Assembly: GCF_013778455.1 (NCBI RefSeq)
Contig: NZ_JACEHE010000019.1
Coordinates: forward strand, 62,001 to 126,000
DNA from: Streptomyces himalayensis subsp. himalayensis
GTDB taxonomy: Bacteria; Actinomycetota; Actinomycetes; Streptomycetales; Streptomycetaceae
Direction of reading: 5' to 3'
Length of the DNA: 64,000 nucleotides
This document shows, piece after piece, positions 8,726 to 18,969 of this stretch. The translations under genes and the position numbers were made by a program. The notes under the pieces are model-generated. The model made no database searches. It was not told where the DNA came from and saw only the letters and a program-made list of their open reading frames with translations. Within the stretch, counting starts at the first letter, position 1; each line of letters begins with the position of its first letter.

Positions 8726-9901
8726 CTACGAGGGGTCCCCGAGGCCACTCAATACCGTCTCGGCCTGCTTCTGGGCACCTTGGCGGGCCTCGAGATCGGG
8801 AGTGATGCCCCTGCCGTCGACGGCGCGCCCCGACGGGGTGCGGTAGTGGCCGACGGTGAGCTCGGCGACGGAGCCGCCCGGCAGCCGGCTCGGCATCTGC
8901 ACGGAGCCTTTGCCGAAGGTCCTGGAGCCCACGACGACCGCACGGCCGCGGTCCTGCAGGGCGCCCGCGAGGAGCTCCGCCGCGCTCATCGTGCCGCCGT
9001 CGACGAGCGCGACCACGGGTCTCTCGGTGTCGCCGCCCGGGTCGGCGTGCAGGGCACGCTCGTCGCCCCGCACGTCGTACGTCGCCACGAGGCCGCCGTC
9101 CAGGAAGGCGGAGGCCGCCGTCGCGGCCTCGCTGACCAGGCCGCCGGAGTTGCCGCGCAGGTCCAGCAGGACGCCGGCGCCGGCGGGTGCGTCCCGCACG
9201 GCGGACCGCACGCGGTCGCCGGAGCCCTTCGTGAAGGCCGCGATCTTGATCAGCACGGTGCCGCCCCGGAGGTGCCGGACGGTGACGGAGTCCGTCGAGA
9301 GCAGGGCCCGGTGCAGCGTCACGCTCCACGCGCGCGTGCCGCGCTCCATACCGAGGGTGACGGGGCTGCCGGCGTCCGCGCTCTTCTCGTCGCCGCGCAG
9401 CAGGGCCACGACCTCGGTGGTGGGCCGGCCCGCTATGCGCTCGCCGTCGACGGTGCGCAGCCAGTCTCCCGCGCGGATGCCTGCCCGCTCGGCGGGCCCG
9501 CCGGACTGGACGCGGGCCACCTGGATCCGCCCGTCCTCGGCTCGCCCTGCCCACAGCCCGACACCGGTGTACTCGCCTTCGAGGGCCTGCTCGAACTTCT
9601 CGTACTCGTCGGGCGAGTACACCGCGCCCCAGCGGTCCCCGCTGCGGCTGACGACACGTTCGGCCGCCTCCGTAACGGACTTGCCGTCGGCCATCGCCTG
9701 GGCCGCGGCCTCGGTCACGTCCTTCTCGTGGGCGGCGGAGACCGAACCGAGGGGGTCGGAGGGGGATTTACGGGACTGACCGGGATCGGTGTTCCAAGAA
9801 CCGGTGGCCACGCCGGTGGCCAGCACGCCCGCGAAGACCAATGTCAGGGTCGCCCCGCGGCGCACGCGGCGGGGCTTGGAGAACAGGTCAAGACCTGACA
9901 T
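8726..9901 (-). CDS. S41 family C-terminal processing peptidase with PDZ domain
   Basis: The preferred start is ATG at 9901 (MSGLDLFSKPRR), giving 391 residues; a 24-residue longer reading is open but lacks the usual start region. An N-terminal transmembrane or signal segment (TLTLVFAGVLATGVA) is followed by a PDZ domain (YTGVGLWAG, AGIRAGDWLRTVDGERI). The S41 core has the Ser-Lys dyad in GGTMSAAELLAGAL and SRTFGKGSVQ. These peptidases cut exported or membrane proteins near their C-termini. The gene lies between ftsX and smpB, the conserved order in streptomycetes. Confidence 0.93.
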   Translation of the reverse strand: MSGLDLFSKPRRVRRGATLTLVFAGVLATGVATGSWNTDPGQSRKSPSDPLGSVSAAHEKDVTEAAAQAMADGKSVTEAAERVVSRSGDRWGAVYSPDEYEKFEQALEGEYTGVGLWAGRAEDGRIQVARVQSGGPAERAGIRAGDWLRTVDGERIAGRPTTEVVALLRGDEKSADAGSPVTLGMERGTRAWSVTLHRALLSTDSVTVRHLRGGTVLIKIAAFTKGSGDRVRSAVRDAPAGAGVLLDLRGNSGGLVSEAATAASAFLDGGLVATYDVRGDERALHADPGGDTERPVVALVDGGTMSAAELLAGALQDRGRAVVVGSRTFGKGSVQMPSRLPGGSVAELTVGHYRTPSGRAVDGRGITPDLEARQGAQKQAETVLSGLGDPS

Positions 9902-9969
9902 GACGGTGAGTCTAGGACAACGCAGAGCGCCGCACGGTGCGTTGGACCGCGCGGCGCTCTGGTCATGCG

Positions 9970-10887
9970 TCACACCTTCAGGTACTTGCGCAACGCGAAG
10001 AACGCCGCCATTGCCGGCATCAGCAGCCCGATCGCGAGGACGAGCGGCAGCTTGGCCAGTACGGCGTCCCAGCCGATGAAGTTGATCAGATTGAGCTTCT
10101 CGGAGAGCGCGAGGCCGTGGTCGATGATGAAGTACCGGCCCACGAGCAGCATCACGCAGGCGACCACACCACCGATGGCACCGGCGACCGCGGCCTCCAT
10201 GATGAACGGCATCTGGATGTAGAAGCTGGACGCGCCGACGAGCCGCATGATCCCGGTCTCGCGCCGCCGGCTGAACGCCGACACACGCACGGTGTTGACG
10301 ATCAGCATCAGCGCGACGATCAGCATCAGCGCCATCACCGCGAGCGCCGCCCAGTTCATGCCGTTGAGCAGCCCGAAGAGGTTGTCCAGGATGCCCTTCT
10401 GGTCCTGCACGGACTGGACACCGTCACGACCGTCGAAGGCGGTCGCGATGACCTGGTACTTCTCCGGGTCCTTCAGCTTGATGCGGTACGACTCCTGCAT
10501 CTGGTCCGGAGTGAGCGAGCTGGCCAGCGGCGAGTCGCCGAACTGCTCCTTGTAGTGCTTGTACGCCTCGTCGGCCGACTCGTGCGTGACGCTCTCGACG
10601 ACCGACATCTTGTCCAGGTCGCTCTCGATCTGCTTCTTCTGCTCCGTCGTGACGGCGCCCTTGGCGCAGTTGGGGTCCGACTCGGCGTCGCTCTTGTTGC
10701 AGAGGAAGACCGAGACGTTGACCTTGTCGTACCAGTAGCCCTTCATCGTGCTGACCTGGTCGCGCAGCAGCAGCGAACCGCCGAACAGGGCCAGTGAGAG
10801 GGCGACGGAGACGACGACCGCGAAGGTCATCGTGAGATTGCGGCGGAGACCGACGCCGATCTCCGACAGGACGAACTGGGCGCGCAT
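9970..10887 (-). CDS. ftsX: Cell division protein FtsX
   Basis: This 305-residue membrane protein has one N-terminal TM (about 20-45), an extracellular domain with two cysteines, and three C-terminal TMs (around residues 180, 230 and 275), the FtsX/permease layout. The motif RREIGIMRLVGAS is recognisable as RRRETGIMRLVGASSF. With FtsE it forms an ABC-type complex that activates peptidoglycan hydrolases during division. It follows ftsE by 48 bp. Confidence 0.97.
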   Translation of the reverse strand: MRAQFVLSEIGVGLRRNLTMTFAVVVSVALSLALFGGSLLLRDQVSTMKGYWYDKVNVSVFLCNKSDAESDPNCAKGAVTTEQKKQIESDLDKMSVVESVTHESADEAYKHYKEQFGDSPLASSLTPDQMQESYRIKLKDPEKYQVIATAFDGRDGVQSVQDQKGILDNLFGLLNGMNWAALAVMALMLIVALMLIVNTVRVSAFSRRRETGIMRLVGASSFYIQMPFIMEAAVAGAIGGVVACVMLLVGRYFIIDHGLALSEKLNLINFIGWDAVLAKLPLVLAIGLLMPAMAAFFALRKYLKV

Positions 10888-10935
10888 GGCGTCTACTCAG
10901 GCCTTTCCATGGACAGGTGCTTCATGCTCGGGCGG

Positions 10936-11625
10936 TCAGTGCTGGTAGCCGTAGACGCCGCGCGCCTGGTCGCGGACGAGGCGGCCCTTCTCCAGCTCGA
11001 TGACGCGCTTGCGCATCTGGTCCACGATGTTCTGGTCGTGGGTCGCCATCACGACGGTGGTGCCGGTCCGGTTGATGCGGTCGAGGAGCTTCATGATCCC
11101 GACGGAGGTCTGCGGGTCGAGGTTGCCGGTGGGCTCGTCGGCGATCAGCAGCTTGGGCCGGTTGACGAAGGCCCGCGCGATCGCGACACGCTGCTGCTCA
11201 CCGCCGGAGAGCTCACCGGGCATCCGGTCCTCCTTGCCGCCGAGCCCGACGAGGTCGAGCACCTGCGGCACGGACTTGCGGATCTCGCCCCGTGACTTGC
11301 CGATGACCTCCTGCGCGAACGCGACGTTCTCAGCGACCGTCTTGTTCGGCAGCAGCCGGAAGTCCTGGAAGACGGTCCCCAGCTGGCGGCGCATCTGGGG
11401 CACCTTCCAGTTGGACAGCCGCGCCAGGTCCTTGCCCAGGACATGCACCTGTCCGTGGCTGGCGCGCTCCTCGCGGAGGACCAGCCGCAGGAAGGTGGAC
11501 TTCCCGGAGCCGGAGGACCCGACCAGGAACACGAACTCGCCACGCTCGACCTCGAGGGACACTTCCCTCAGAGCGGGGCGGGTCTGCTTGGGGTAGACCT
11601 TGGAGACGTTGTCGAATCGGATCAC
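10936..11625 (-). CDS. ftsE: Cell division ATP-binding protein FtsE
   Basis: This 229-residue ABC ATPase has Walker [10 protein letters not shown], signature [14 protein letters not shown], Walker [13 protein letters not shown] and the switch histidine in MATHDQNIV. The chosen start is GTG at 11625 ([12 protein letters not shown]). It is the first gene of the ftsE-ftsX pair. Confidence 0.97.
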   Translation of the reverse strand: MIRFDNVSKVYPKQTRPALREVSLEVERGEFVFLVGSSGSGKSTFLRLVLREERASHGQVHVLGKDLARLSNWKVPQMRRQLGTVFQDFRLLPNKTVAENVAFAQEVIGKSRGEIRKSVPQVLDLVGLGGKEDRMPGELSGGEQQRVAIARAFVNRPKLLIADEPTGNLDPQTSVGIMKLLDRINRTGTTVVMATHDQNIVDQMRKRVIELEKGRLVRDQARGVYGYQH

Positions 11626-11943
11626 GGATGCACCACGGGTCGCCGGGGGTAGGTGACCGTGACCATACGCGAACCTGGCGCCGGGGCGCAGTCGGCGTCC
11701 TCACTTGCTCTCCGGTTGCGCGATTTGTCACGGAACGGAACGGGCTGAATCCGGCGGGACGGGGCAGGATCCGAGGAGTCGCGCCGAAATCGGCAGAAGC
11801 TGGCACAGTGGTAGGGGGAACAGCGGCCCGCCGCGGACCGTTGTTCAGGTGAAGACATCGCAACCATCGACTGAGCAGACCCCGGCGGCAGACGACCAGC
11901 TCCGCGGGAGCGGCGCCGGTTCGGGCGCAAGGAGGGCAAGCGC
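11626..11943. other. Intergenic region between divergent ftsE and a small membrane protein gene
   Basis: The 318-bp region contains no convincing gene. It must hold the ftsE promoter on the minus strand and the promoter of the downstream small gene on the plus strand. AAGGAGG at its right end is a strong ribosome-binding site for the gene starting at 11944. Confidence 0.6.
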
Positions 11944-12135
11944 ATGACCTACGACCGACTGGTGTGCGCGAACTGCGCTGCGCCCGTGACTGAAGGCCGC
12001 TGCCCCGTATGCCGTGCGAACCGGGAGCGGCTGCAGCAGGAAGGCCCCTTCGGGGGCCTCAACCCTATGGCGCTGATAGCGCTGCTCGTGGTGCTGATCG
12101 CGGCCGTCGCGCTGCTGGCACACCAGACGGCGTAG
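11944..12135 (+). CDS. Small zinc-ribbon membrane protein, function unknown
   Basis: This 63-residue protein has two CxxC pairs (CANCAAPVTEGRCPVC) that look like a zinc ribbon, and a C-terminal transmembrane helix (MALIALLVVLIAAVALLAH). AAGGAGG lies 8 bp before the ATG, an unusually strong ribosome-binding site that supports real expression. Similar short proteins sit next to ftsE in streptomycetes as far as I recall. No function can be assigned. Confidence 0.8.
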   Translation: MTYDRLVCANCAAPVTEGRCPVCRANRERLQQEGPFGGLNPMALIALLVVLIAAVALLAHQTA

Positions 12136-12142
12136 GTACGCA

Positions 12143-12322
12143 CTAGGGCGTGTGTCGAAAGTCCCGTCGTCCGCCCGAAGGGCGGGCCCCGCGGCGTCTG
12201 GTGCGTGCGATCGCAAGGCGCCGGAACGCCCTAATAGCGGAGCTATTCGGGCGTTTCGGCAACGCTGCGAGCGTGCGTGCCAGGCGTCGCGGGGCAGGCG
12301 GGACTTTCGACACACGCCCTAG
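12143..12322. repeat. 180-bp palindromic intergenic element, MITE-like
   Basis: The element begins CTAGGGCGTGTGTCGAAAGT and ends with its inverse ACTTTCGACACACGCCCTAG, a perfect terminal inverted repeat of at least 20 bp. The interior is also partly self-complementary, for example AACGCCCTAATAGC versus GCTATTCGGGCGTT. It contains no ORF. The terminal CTAG could be a target duplication or part of the repeat. Such non-autonomous palindromic elements occur in many copies in Streptomyces genomes. Confidence 0.85.
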
Positions 12323-12453
12323 TCACCCACCGTCACCCCTGACGCCCACGGGCCCGGATGTCCCCCCAGCGCTGAAGTCGGCCCCTCACGCAACGTGACG
12401 ACACGCACAGCGGGACGATGGAGGGCACCTCACGAACTGCCGGAGTCGACGAC

Positions 12454-12486
12454 AAGGGCCCGGAGCGAGAAGCGCTCCGGGCCCTT
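12454..12486. terminator. Strong hairpin terminator
   Basis: AAGGGCCCGGAGCG (12454-12467) pairs with CGCTCCGGGCCCTT (12473-12486) around a 5-nt loop. It lies downstream of the minus-strand LAXTG gene and could end transcription from either side. There is no clear T-run, as is usual in Streptomyces. Confidence 0.75.
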
Positions 12487-12535
12487 GCTCATGCATCACA
12501 GCGGATGCGTCGTACGCGTACGACGTCGCCGCTGA

Positions 12536-13207
12536 TCAGACGGCGGCGCGGCCGCCCATGAGGCGCGGCAGCATACGGAAGCCGATGCCACCGGCGATCA
12601 TGGTGGCGGCACCGATCAGCAGGAAGGTGGTCTCGGCGGCACCCGTCTCGGCGAGCTCGCCCTCGTCCGCCGCCGACTCGGAGCCGGTGTCGGTGAGCGC
12701 TTCCTTGCCCTCGCCCTGTTCGACGGGCTGGGAGCCGCCGTCGGGGTCGGTGTTGTCGTTGCCACCGCCGATGCCACCGCCCTCCGTCGGGTCCTCGGTC
12801 GGCTCCGTGGGCTCGTCGGTGGGCTCGACGGGGTCGGCCGGGTCCGCCGGGTCCGCCGGGTCGGCGGGGTCAGCCGGATCCGCCGGGTCGGCGGGGTCAG
12901 CCGGGTCGGCCGGGTCCCCGTCCCCCGGGTCACCCGGGTCAGCCGGGTCTGCCGGGTCCGCCGGGTCGGCGGGGTCCCCCGGGATACCGGTGTCGGACGG
13001 GGCCGGCTCCTCCGGCTCGTCGGCGGCCGGTACGTTCACGTCGACGCCGATGCCGTCCTCGCCAGCGTGCGCGCCGACGCCGACGACACCCAGGTCGACA
13101 CCGACATCCAGGGCCGAAGCGGCACCGGCGGCGGTCAGCGAAGCGCCGGCGGCGATCACCGCACCGGCTGCTATACGCGCCACACGGATCCGCGTCTTCT
13201 TGGTCAT
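12536..13207 (-). CDS. LAXTG-anchored surface protein with Pro-Ala-Asp repeats
   Basis: This 223-residue exported protein has a signal peptide (residues 1 to about 32, core [18 protein letters not shown]), a short N-domain and a low-complexity stalk of [10 protein letters not shown] and PGDPGDG units (about residues 75-127). A second acidic Pro/Thr stretch ([10 protein letters not shown]) follows. It ends with LAETG, a hydrophobic helix ([16 protein letters not shown]) and a basic tail. LAXTG is the signal used by class E sortases of streptomycetes, so the protein should be covalently attached to peptidoglycan. ATG at 13207 has GGGGGTAG upstream. The function is unknown. Confidence 0.85.
   Translation of the reverse strand: MTKKTRIRVARIAAGAVIAAGASLTAAGAASALDVGVDLGVVGVGAHAGEDGIGVDVNVPAADEPEEPAPSDTGIPGDPADPADPADPADPGDPGDGDPADPADPADPADPADPADPADPADPADPVEPTDEPTEPTEDPTEGGGIGGGNDNTDPDGGSQPVEQGEGKEALTDTGSESAADEGELAETGAAETTFLLIGAATMIAGGIGFRMLPRLMGGRAAV
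12829..12983. repeat. Tandem triplet/nonamer repeats inside the LAXTG gene
   Basis: Repeats of GGGTC(C/G)GC(C/G)G-type units encode runs of Pro-Ala-Asp on the minus strand. The number of units is probably prone to slippage. This is coding repeat, not a CRISPR array. Confidence 0.8.
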
Positions 13208-13447
13208 CTGCCTGCTACCCCCAGTAGCTGATCGTCAATGGAGCAGCGCCCGGGGCAGCGGCGGGGCAACTCCGGTGAGCCGGCCCCCTGTTCACACGCG
13301 CCCCAGTGATACGCATGCCGCGCGTTAGCCTTCCCAGTTTTCACAGCAACGTCAAGGTCGTTGCGTACGCGATGCCGGATATGCGGTTACTTGACCGCCG
13401 TAAAGACATGTGAGTGTGATGTAAAAGGCAGACAATCAGGAACACAA

Positions 13448-13482
13448 AAGGCAACTGCCGCTCCGAGAGCGACAGTTGCCTT
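13448..13482 (-). terminator. Terminator of prfB
   Basis: AAGGCAACTGCCGCTC and GAGCGACAGTTGCCTT form a 16-bp stem with one mismatch and a 3-nt loop. The hairpin lies 17 bp downstream of the prfB stop. On the minus strand TTGTGTTCC follows. Confidence 0.8.
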
Positions 13483-13499
13483 GTCGACAAAGCGGCAGG

Positions 13500-14606
13500 C
13501 TATTTCTCCTGCTGCTTGCGCCAGCGAATTCCGGCCTCCAGGAATCCCTCGATCTCGCCGTTGAACACGGCCTCGGGGTTGCCGACTTCGTGCTCGGTAC
13601 GGAGGTCCTTGACCATCTGGTACGGGTGGAGGACGTACGAACGCATCTGGTTGCCCCAGGAATTGCCGCCGTCGCCCTTGAGGGCGTCCATCTTGGCCTG
13701 CTCCTCCTGGCGGCGCCGCTCGAGCAGCTTCGCCTGCAGAACATTCATGGCCGTGGCCTTGTTCTGGATCTGCGAGCGCTCGTTCTGGCAGGAGACGACG
13801 ATGCCGGTGGGGATGTGGGTGAGGCGGACCGCGGAGTCCGTCGTGTTCACTCCCTGGCCGCCGGGGCCCGAGGAACGGTAGACGTCGACGCGCAGCTCGG
13901 ACTCGTCGATCTCGATGTGGTCGGTCTGCTCGACGACCGGGAGCACCTCGACACCGGCGAAGGAGGTCTGGCGGCGGCCCTGGTTGTCGAAGGGCGAGAT
14001 CCGGACGAGGCGGTGGGTGCCCTGCTCGACGGAGAGCGTTCCGTAGGCGTAGGGCGCCTGGACGGCGAAGGTGGTCGACTTGATGCCGGCCTCTTCCGCG
14101 TACGACGTCTCGTAGACCTCGGTCTTGTAGCCCTTCTGCTCGGCCCAGCGCAGATACATGCGCTGCAGCTTCTCGGCGAAGTCGGCGGCGTCGACCCCGC
14201 CGGCCTCCGCGCGGATGTTCACGAGCGCCTCACGGGCGTCGTACTCACCCGAGAGCAGCGTCCTGACTTCCATCTCGTCCAGCGCCTTCCGGACGTCGGC
14301 GAGCTCCTGCTCGGCCTCCGCGCGGGTCTCGGGATCGTCCTCCGCCTCGGCGAGCTCGAAAAGGACGCCGAGGTCGTCGATCCGCCCACGCAGGGCCTCC
14401 GCCTTGCGGACCTCGGCCTGCAGGTGGGAGAGCCTGCTGGTGATCTTCTGCGCCTCGTCCGGGTCGTCCCACAGGGACGGCGCGGCCGCCTGCTCCTCGA
14501 GCACGGCGATGTCTGCCCTCAGCTTGTCGAGGTCCAGGACGGCCTCGATCGACTCCATGGTCGAGGAGAGGGACTTGAGCTCTTCGGATACATCGACGAC
14601 TGCCAC
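13500..14606 (-). CDS. prfB: Peptide chain release factor 2
   Basis: This 368-residue class I release factor has the RF2 stop-recognition motif SPF in [17 protein letters not shown] and the catalytic GGQ in [18 protein letters not shown]. The chosen start is GTG at 14606 ([15 protein letters not shown]), preceded by GGAGG, which gives the normal family length; a longer open reading frame upstream is not family-like. There is no in-frame TGA with a slippery site near codon 25, so the autoregulatory +1 frameshift known from E. coli is absent. Confidence 0.96.
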   Translation of the reverse strand: MAVVDVSEELKSLSSTMESIEAVLDLDKLRADIAVLEEQAAAPSLWDDPDEAQKITSRLSHLQAEVRKAEALRGRIDDLGVLFELAEAEDDPETRAEAEQELADVRKALDEMEVRTLLSGEYDAREALVNIRAEAGGVDAADFAEKLQRMYLRWAEQKGYKTEVYETSYAEEAGIKSTTFAVQAPYAYGTLSVEQGTHRLVRISPFDNQGRRQTSFAGVEVLPVVEQTDHIEIDESELRVDVYRSSGPGGQGVNTTDSAVRLTHIPTGIVVSCQNERSQIQNKATAMNVLQAKLLERRRQEEQAKMDALKGDGGNSWGNQMRSYVLHPYQMVKDLRTEHEVGNPEAVFNGEIEGFLEAGIRWRKQQEK

Positions 14607-14774
14607 GCCCTCCAGCCTAACGGCTGGCGCAACGTTCGCTTCCCCCTCTGGTCGGGGGCCCCACCACTGCGTGGTGCGTGCAATACGGTCGGTAGCCGCC
14701 GCCTGGGTGGCGGCCACCCTCGTCGCGCTGCACAACATGCACGCGGTGGCCCGAGGTCGTGGGTTGTGCCCACC

Positions 14775-14848
14775 CTCCCCCATTGCCTTAAGGGCATGGG
14801 AGGTGCCCCCATCGCCTGGGGGCACCTCCCAGCGTTAGCTGGGGGAGG
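14775..14848. repeat. Intergenic CCTTAAGG repeat, inverted copy, plus adjoining palindrome
   Basis: CTCCCCCATTGCCTTAAGG...TGCCCCC (14775-14810) is the inverse of the two units found at 14973 and 15061. It is followed by GGCACCTCCCAGCG / TAGCTGGGGGAGG, another palindromic unit. The composite lies between divergent prfB sequences and the kinase gene and has no coding content. Confidence 0.8.
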
Positions 14849-14972
14849 AACGATTGCCCACAACGGTCAGCGGCTCGCTGCACCCCGCCCGCCGCCAGGC
14901 CGAACCGGCCACCGGCCACCGGCCAGCAGCCGCGTACAGGCCGAAGGGGACGTGGCGGGATGTGCGCCCGCT

Positions 14973-15009
14973 GGAGGTACCTCCCAGGCCCTTAAGGCAC
15001 TGGGGGAGG
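14973..15009. repeat. Intergenic CCTTAAGG repeat, direct copy A
   Basis: The unit GAGGTACCTCCCAGG, CCCTTAAGGCACTGGGGGAGG is nearly identical to the copy at 15061. Its ends are complementary (CCTCCCAG / CTGGGGGAGG), so it can form a stem around CCTTAAGG. Confidence 0.8.
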
Positions 15010-15060
15010 CTGGCGCAATCGTCCGGCGCCGTCCGAAAACAACGGCTCGGCGCCAGACCT

Positions 15061-15096
15061 GGGGGCACATCCCAGGCCCTTAAGGCACTGGGGGAG
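15061..15096. repeat. Intergenic CCTTAAGG repeat, direct copy B
   Basis: The unit GGGGGCACATCCCAGG followed by CCCTTAAGGCACTGGGGGAG repeats copy A with few changes. Three copies within 325 bp suggest a mobile or slippage-spread small repeat. Confidence 0.8.
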
Positions 15097-15224
15097 TACA
15101 TCCCGGCGCGGCCCCGACCCACCCACCGGCAGGCGGCGCACCAGCCCACCACCGGCCGGACGTCGCACGCGGGCACCCACCCACCGGCCAGAGGCGCACC
15201 CCGCCGGAGGCGGCCCAGACGGTG

Positions 15225-16487
15225 TCAGGGAACGGCCGGCGCCGAGGTCTCCGCGTCCTGGGGCGTCGCGTCCGCGTCACTCCCCGACGTGGCCAGCCAC
15301 GTCCCGACGCCCACCACGGCCGCCAGCACCGCCCCGGCCACCCCCAGGGTGATCCGCCGCCGCCGAGCCGCGGCCCGATGCCGCGCGGACCCCGGCCGCG
15401 GTGCCCCCGCGGCCCGCGGAGCCCGCGCCGTACCGCGAGCGCCCCCGGCGAGCTCGTCGGGCGCCGGGACCCGCATGCTCGTATGCGTGTCCCGGTTCGA
15501 GTCGGGCGCAGCCCCCCGCACCAGCGGCACAGCGCCCCGCCGGGCCGCCCCACGGTCAGGGGACGGCGCCGGATCGTCGTACGCCGGTCCGGCCGGCCCG
15601 GGCGACGCGTCGGCGTCGTCCGCCGGCTCCTCGTCCGGCTCGTCCACGTCCAGCGGCGGCATCCCCACGAGCAGCGGCAGCTGCTGCCGAAGCAGCGCCC
15701 CGAGCTCGGAGGCCCGCAGCCGTGAGGCGGGGGCCTTGGCCAGGCACTGCACGATCAGCTGCCACAGCTCGTCCGGGATGCCCGGCAGCGGGACGACCGT
15801 CTCCGTGACGTGCCGCCGCAGCACCGCCCCGGGATGCCCGCCACCGAAGGGTGTGAAGCCCGCGAGCAGCTCGTACAGCACGGTGGCCAGCGCGTAGATG
15901 TCCACGGAGGCCGTCGGCGGCAGACCCTCGATGATCTCCGGCGCGAGGTAGTCGGGAGTGCCGATGATCTTCGTGGCACGGGTGCGCCGTGGCGTGTCGA
16001 TGAGCTTGGCCACACCGAAGTCGGTGAGCAGCGCGGGATGCGAACCGCCGGGACCGAGCGGCCCCTGCATGTCCAGCAGAACGTTCTCCGGCTTCACGTC
16101 GCGGTGCACGATGCCGGCGGCGTGCGCGGCCGCGAGTCCGTCGGCCACGTCGGCGACGACGGCGACCGCGGCCTCCGGGGCGAGCCGGCGCTCGCGCTCG
16201 AGCCGGGTCCGCAGATCCGTACCGCGTACGAGATCCATGACGAGCGCGAGGTCGTTGCCGTCGACGACCAGGTCGCGCACGCCGACCACGCGCGGGTGGT
16301 CCAGGCCGAGCAGCGCGGTGCGCTCCTGGACGAAGCGTCCGACCAGCTCCTGGTCGGACGCGAGGTCCTCGCGCAGCAGCTTGATGGCGACGGGCCCCTC
16401 CGGGCCCTCACCCAGCCACACCGTGCCGGCGCTGCCGCGTCCCAGGATCTGGTGGGCGGTGTACCGGCTGCCGATCTTCCGTGCCAA
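15225..16487 (-). CDS. pkaB: Serine/threonine protein kinase, PkaB-like
   Basis: The TTG at 16487 (preceded by GTAGGAG) gives about 420 residues. The kinase domain has GRGSAGTVWLG, AIKLL, the catalytic loop HRDVKPENVLL, DFGVAKL and GTPDYLAPEI. A single transmembrane helix (LGVAGAVLAAVVGVGTWLA) lies near the C-terminus with a short outside tail. It is paired with a second kinase upstream on the same strand, the pkaA-pkaB arrangement described in Streptomyces coelicolor. The symbol rests on length, order and the prfB neighbour. Substrates are unknown; the FHA protein next door is a candidate partner. Confidence 0.88.
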   Translation of the reverse strand: MARKIGSRYTAHQILGRGSAGTVWLGEGPEGPVAIKLLREDLASDQELVGRFVQERTALLGLDHPRVVGVRDLVVDGNDLALVMDLVRGTDLRTRLERERRLAPEAAVAVVADVADGLAAAHAAGIVHRDVKPENVLLDMQGPLGPGGSHPALLTDFGVAKLIDTPRRTRATKIIGTPDYLAPEIIEGLPPTASVDIYALATVLYELLAGFTPFGGGHPGAVLRRHVTETVVPLPGIPDELWQLIVQCLAKAPASRLRASELGALLRQQLPLLVGMPPLDVDEPDEEPADDADASPGPAGPAYDDPAPSPDRGAARRGAVPLVRGAAPDSNRDTHTSMRVPAPDELAGGARGTARAPRAAGAPRPGSARHRAAARRRRITLGVAGAVLAAVVGVGTWLATSGSDADATPQDAETSAPAVP

Positions 16488-16665
16488 GACTGCTCCTACG
16501 GACGCGTGTTGGCCACACTGTGCTCTCCCGGGGGCCGGGCGCAATCAGCGGCTGCCACCGCGGGCCCCGGGCTTCAGCCGACAAAACTACGCGGCCGTGG
16601 AGCCAACCTTCACTTCCGAGGAGGAAATCACCCTGCAGATGTCGACAAATCCCCAGACTCGCTCG

Positions 16666-18432
<1,767 letters not shown>

Positions 18433-18969
18433 GTCATGCGCTCCCTGCTTGCTACTTGCCCTGGCTGGTCTGTTGCTCGCACTGGTGTGCTTGCTTCAGC
18501 TTGCTTGTGCTTCTTGTGCTTCTTGTGCTTGCTCTGCTGGTCTGTGCTCGCCCGCCCGGCTGCCCTGACGGCTTCGGAAGGGGACTGACCCTGGCGGTCC
18601 CAGCGTTCCGATCCACTGTAGTGGGACCGACCGGAGCTCCGGCCTGTCGACTTCCTGTGGTTCTCGTTGCACCCCTCCCCGAGCCGCTTCCCTTTGTGGT
18701 GGGGTTGTGGTGGGGAAAGACGCGCCGCCGGGGGTGTCGGTTGCCGGGATCACCTCCTGGGCGATCCCAAGCGGACACCGGCTGCGTACAGGGCGGGTAC
18801 TTTTGCGGGCAGAGCCGACCAATCAAGATCACTTACGGGTGGTCGCCGGGCGTGTTGTCGGTGGCGGGTGCGAGGATGCCTCCAGTACTGGCCGACGTGC
18901 CCGTGTGCGGTGGGGGGAATCACAGCGCAGCCCCGTGCCGGGTGCCCGCAGAAGGGACTGCTGACGGCG
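18433..18969. other. Divergent intergenic region with low-complexity leader
   Basis: The 537-bp region lies between the divergent kinase and FHA genes. At about 18440-18545 it has iterated GCTTGCTT and TGCTTCTTG units, which would lie in the untranslated leader of the kinase mRNA. No convincing gene was found; the ORFs that cross it carry no family-like sequence. Confidence 0.6.

Noticed and set aside
12829-12983. Regular short repeats resembling a CRISPR array
   Set aside because: The units are 9-18 bp with no unique spacers and encode Pro-Ala-Asp runs in the LAXTG gene frame.
13500-14606. Programmed frameshift in prfB
   Set aside because: The reading frame is continuous, and no in-frame TGA with an upstream Shine-Dalgarno-like slippery site is present.
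13500-14825. Longer 441-codon prfB with an extra N-terminus
   Set aside because: The added 73 residues are not family-like and run through intergenic repeats. GTG 14606 with GGAGG gives the standard RF2 length.
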